From NCBI GenBank assembly GCA_900550695.1, contig URTF01000029.1:1-25203 (forward strand): DNA of 25,203 nucleotides, read 5' to 3'. Positions 22,348-25,203 of this stretch are shown here, piece by piece. A model generated the notes under the pieces. The model had not been told where the DNA came from, did no database searches, and was given only the letters and a program-made list of their open reading frames with translations. The DNA comes from an uncultured Ruminococcus sp. GTDB taxonomy: Bacteria > Bacillota > Clostridia > Oscillospirales > Ruminococcaceae. A program made the position numbers and the translations under genes. Each line of letters begins with the position of its first letter. Within the stretch, counting starts at the first letter, position 1.

Positions 22348-23109
22348 ATGCCAATACTTGAAGTAACAAACGTGAAAAAAACTTACACCGCACGTATCGG
22401 TTCGGCTAAGGTCGAGGCTCTGAAAAATGTCAGCTTTACCGCCGAAAAGGGTGAATACATCGCAATAATGGGTGAAAGCGGCTCGGGCAAAACGACCCTC
22501 CTCAACATTCTTGCCGTGCTCGATAAGCCGACGGGAGGAAAAGTCCTGCTCGACGGTGCTGATATTGCAAAGCTTAAAGAAAAGGAAACGGCAAAGTTCA
22601 GACGTGACAATCTTGGATTTGTCTTTCAGGAGTTCAACCTGCTCGATACCTTTACCGTGAGGGACAATATCCTCCTGCCGCTGGTGCTTATGGGAATGAG
22701 CTATGGCGAAATGGAGAAAAAGCTTATGCCTGCCGCTGAAAAGCTTGGCATAACACACCTGCTTGACAAATATCCTTATGAGATATCGGGCGGACAGAAG
22801 CAGAGAACTGCCGCCGCAAGAGCAATGATAACCGAACCGAAGCTTCTGCTTGCGGACGAGCCGACGGGTGCGCTCGATTCCAAAGCTTCCGATGAGCTTC
22901 TTGCCGTATTCTCAAAACTCAACTCCGAGGGTCAGACCATACTTATGGTAACGCACTCCGTCAAGGCTGCGAGCCACGCAAACCGTGTGCTTTTCATCAA
23001 GGACGGCGAAGTTTTCCACCAGCTTTACAGAGGAAACTGCACGAATGAGGAGCTTTACAAGAAAATTTCCGATACCCTCACCCTTATCGCTTCGGGAGGT
23101 GCGGTCTGA
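22348..23109 (+). CDS. bceA: BceA-like ABC transporter ATP-binding protein
   Basis: This 253-residue ATPase has Walker A GESGSGKTT (42-50), Q-loop FVFQEFNLLD (91-100), signature ISGGQKQR (146-153), Walker B LLLADEPTGALD (166-177) and H203. The ATG at 22348 is chosen because AAAGGA lies 9 nt upstream; the in-frame ATG at 22339 directly abuts that Shine-Dalgarno and is less likely. Sequence type (MacB/LolD-like subfamily) and the neighbouring FtsX-type permease with two-component genes identify the bacitracin/lantibiotic detoxification class. It powers the permease and, in known systems, signalling to the kinase. Its TGA overlaps the permease ATG by one base. Confidence 0.94.
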   Translation: MPILEVTNVKKTYTARIGSAKVEALKNVSFTAEKGEYIAIMGESGSGKTTLLNILAVLDKPTGGKVLLDGADIAKLKEKETAKFRRDNLGFVFQEFNLLDTFTVRDNILLPLVLMGMSYGEMEKKLMPAAEKLGITHLLDKYPYEISGGQKQRTAAARAMITEPKLLLADEPTGALDSKASDELLAVFSKLNSEGQTILMVTHSVKAASHANRVLFIKDGEVFHQLYRGNCTNEELYKKISDTLTLIASGGAV

Positions 23110-25130
23110 TGAACACTATGCTTCTGTACCCGAAGCTGGCGGTCAACGGAATAAAAAAGAACCGCCGCATATATCTTCCTTATATCCTCACCTGCTCGGG
23201 AATGATAATGATGTACTACATCACATCGTTTCTTACCGTCAGCAGTTTTGTAAAGGAAATGCAGGGCGGAATAACAATGCATATGCTCCTTTATATGGGC
23301 TGCGGCGTAATGGTCGTTTTTTCCGCAGTTTTTCTCTTTTACACGAATTCATTCATTATCCGCCGCAGAAAAACCGAGTTCGGACTTTACAACATTCTCG
23401 GAATGGATAAGCGGAACATCTCACGGATACTTTTGTGGGAAACTTTTATAATATATGTTTCTTCGCTCGTTGTGGGAATAACCTGCGGTGTGCTTTTTTC
23501 AAAGCTTGCGGAGCTTGCACTGACCAAAATGCTTGGCGGCGCAGCTTCGTACACATTTAACGCAGAGCCAAAGTCGATAATCCACGCAATGGTCTACTAT
23601 GCGGTGATATTCCTGCTCATACTTATAAATTCGCTCCGTCAGATACATCTTTCCAATCCGATAGAGCTTATGAAAAGCGAAAATTCGGGCGAAAAGCCGC
23701 CGAAAGCGAACTATTTTCTCGCTGAATTGGGTGCGCTTATCCTCGGAGCGGCATATTTCCTTGCCGTTTATATCCAAAATCCGCTTGAAGCGATTTTTGC
23801 GTTTTTTGTGGCTGTAATAATGGTAATTGCCGCAACGTTTATGCTGTTTGTTTCGGGCTCGGTCGCTTTGTGCAAAATTTTGCAGAAGAACAAAAGGTAC
23901 TATTACAAAACGAACCACTTCATCTCCGTTTCGCAGATGGCTTACAGAATGAAGCGAAGCGGCGCAGGCTTGGCCTCGATATGCATACTGTCAACAATGG
24001 TGCTCGTAACGCTTTCCTCCACGATATGCCTTTACGTCGGCGAAGAAGATATGCTCGCCCGCCGCTATCCGAGGGATATTGTCGTTGACACTTATTCGAC
24101 AGACGAAAAAGTCATTTCGTGGAGCAGAAGTGCTGTAAACACTGCGCTTGAAAAATTCGGCGAAACGCCCGAGAATACTCTTCATTACACCTATCTTGAC
24201 ATTTCGGGCGGCTTTGTCGGCAGTGAGATCATACTTGACCCGAACCGAAGAGATGAGGTCGGAAACTCTGATATCCGTCAGCTTTTTATCATCACGCTCG
24301 CCGACTATAACCGTCTTATGGGCAAGAATGAAACACTTTCGGACGGCGAAGCACTTATTTACACTACGAAAAAAGACTATGATTTTGATACGCTCACTAT
24401 TGCGGAATACGGCACATTTAATATCAAAGAACATATTGATGCTTTCGTTCCGAATGGCGTTGATGCCGAGCAGATGACACCGTCCGTTTTCATCTTTGTA
24501 AAGGACGAAGCCGTTGTAAAGGAACTGTATGAGCTTCAGCTCGGCATTTATGGCAATGCATCTTCCTATATGCACGATTATTACGCCTTTGACCTTTCCT
24601 GCGATGCGGATAAACAGATAGAAATAACCAAGGAAATGACTGACAACATTACCAAGATCAGAGCTGAACACCCCGATGACTGGGCAGGCGTAGGACTGGA
24701 CGGACTTGAAAGCGGCAGAAGCGATTTTTACGCTCTCTACGGCGGTTTGTTCTTTCTCGGTATTCTCTTCGGCACGGTTTTCATAGCCGCAGCAGTGCTT
24801 ATAATGTATTACAAGCAGATATCCGAGGGCTTTGAGGACAAGTCGAAATTCAGTATTCTTCAAAAGGTCGGAATGACGAAGTCGGAGATAAGAAAGAGCA
24901 TAAATTCGCAGGTCCTTACGGTATTTTTCACACCGCTCGCCGCAGCCGGGGTTCACATGGCGTTTGCGTTCGGTATAGTTTCAAGGCTTCTTATGCTGTT
25001 CGGCCTGACGGACAAAAAGCTCTTTGCAATAGTGACATTATGCTGCTTCGTGCTGTTTGGTATCCTGTACACGGCGGTGTATATAATAACATCGAGCAGC
25101 TACTGCAAGATCGTCAGCGACAAGGATTGA
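23109..25130 (+). CDS. bceB: BceB-like ABC transporter permease
   Basis: This 673-residue permease of the FtsX/MacB superfamily has a typical BceB N terminus (NGIKKNRRIYLPYILTCSG) and the first FtsX domain with RRRKTEFGLYNILGMDKRNI (about 87-107). It also has the central SQMAYRMKR linker (about 275), a large extracellular domain of some 230 residues (about 307-537), and a last FtsX block with SILQKVGMTKSEIRKSI (about 580-596). The size and 10-helix layout match BceB (about 650 aa). The extracellular domain, which recognises the peptide or lipid-II complex in known members, determines specificity but I cannot assign a drug from it. No terminator is visible before the window ends. Confidence 0.93.
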   Translation: MNTMLLYPKLAVNGIKKNRRIYLPYILTCSGMIMMYYITSFLTVSSFVKEMQGGITMHMLLYMGCGVMVVFSAVFLFYTNSFIIRRRKTEFGLYNILGMDKRNISRILLWETFIIYVSSLVVGITCGVLFSKLAELALTKMLGGAASYTFNAEPKSIIHAMVYYAVIFLLILINSLRQIHLSNPIELMKSENSGEKPPKANYFLAELGALILGAAYFLAVYIQNPLEAIFAFFVAVIMVIAATFMLFVSGSVALCKILQKNKRYYYKTNHFISVSQMAYRMKRSGAGLASICILSTMVLVTLSSTICLYVGEEDMLARRYPRDIVVDTYSTDEKVISWSRSAVNTALEKFGETPENTLHYTYLDISGGFVGSEIILDPNRRDEVGNSDIRQLFIITLADYNRLMGKNETLSDGEALIYTTKKDYDFDTLTIAEYGTFNIKEHIDAFVPNGVDAEQMTPSVFIFVKDEAVVKELYELQLGIYGNASSYMHDYYAFDLSCDADKQIEITKEMTDNITKIRAEHPDDWAGVGLDGLESGRSDFYALYGGLFFLGILFGTVFIAAAVLIMYYKQISEGFEDKSKFSILQKVGMTKSEIRKSINSQVLTVFFTPLAAAGVHMAFAFGIVSRLLMLFGLTDKKLFAIVTLCCFVLFGILYTAVYIITSSSYCKIVSDKD

Positions 25131-25152
25131 TGCTATGAAAAAAGTCTTATAC

Positions 25153-25203
25153 TAATACTAAACACCAATAAAACTATAGACAAAAAATCGGCGCAAAACC
25201 CAT
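25153..25203. repeat. Second, partial copy of the MITE-like repeat
   Basis: From 25153 (TAATACTAAACACCAATAAAA, then CAAAAAATCGGCGC) the sequence matches the left 50 bp of the element at 7430-7552 with a few substitutions and single-base indels, in the same orientation. The element is cut by the window edge. Confidence 0.55.

Noticed and set aside
23991..24956. 321-codon minus-strand frame opposite bceB
   Set aside because: Lies wholly within a well-supported permease gene and has no supporting motif.

Overview
The window looks like a chromosomal segment of a Gram-positive gut or rumen Clostridium-class bacterium, most like a Ruminococcus relative (Oscillospiraceae). The basis is moderate GC, strong Shine-Dalgarno sites, a T-box leader, an NPKTG-type sortase signal, Bce-type intramembrane-sensing signalling and a Gram-positive Ter-family gene pair. 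The species assignment is inference; no rRNA or tRNA gene is present.

Left part (1-7356). A terminator for an upstream plus-strand gene is followed by a minus-strand unit made of a tyrosine-specific T-box leader, a small sortase-anchored surface protein and tyrS. Divergent from it are yceG-like and telA/yceH-like genes of the tellurite/stress family, then asnB (glutamine-hydrolysing asparagine synthetase), each unit with its own promoter and terminator.

Non-coding island (7357-8044). It holds a roughly 120-bp MITE-like repeat whose left end reappears at the right edge of the window, an orphan RNA resembling a type I antitoxin, and what looks like a complete type I toxin-antitoxin locus. That locus has a 26-residue hydrophobic toxin, a sequestered ribosome-binding site, 5'-3' end pairing in the mRNA, and an antisense RNA with a perfect-consensus promoter and its own terminator.

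Middle, minus strand (8045-12457). An operon encodes a YtrA-type GntR repressor, a VanY-like D,D-carboxypeptidase, an ABC ATPase and a large ABC-2-type permease with a C-terminal extracytoplasmic domain. The order and family types suggest a cell-envelope stress transporter.

Middle, plus strand (12636-20368). A five-gene operon combines two carbohydrate-import-type ABC permeases (MalF/MalG class), a HlyD/MacA-like membrane fusion protein with an exceptionally long coiled coil, a membrane-tethered protein with a MacB-type periplasmic core domain but no complete FtsX permease, and an 863-residue lipoprotein with an unusual N-terminal half in front of a solute-binding domain. No ATPase is encoded in it. 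This import/export hybrid is the best candidate for an undescribed system. The fourth gene has no conventional start codon at the expected place: ACG stands where the Shine-Dalgarno predicts ATG.

Right part (20525-25203). A BceRSAB module follows: OmpR-type regulator, short two-TM histidine kinase, ABC ATPase and FtsX-type permease with a large extracellular domain. A 7-2-7 dyad lies upstream of a -35-poor promoter in front of the transporter genes, as expected for BceR activation. The window ends inside a second copy of the MITE-like repeat.
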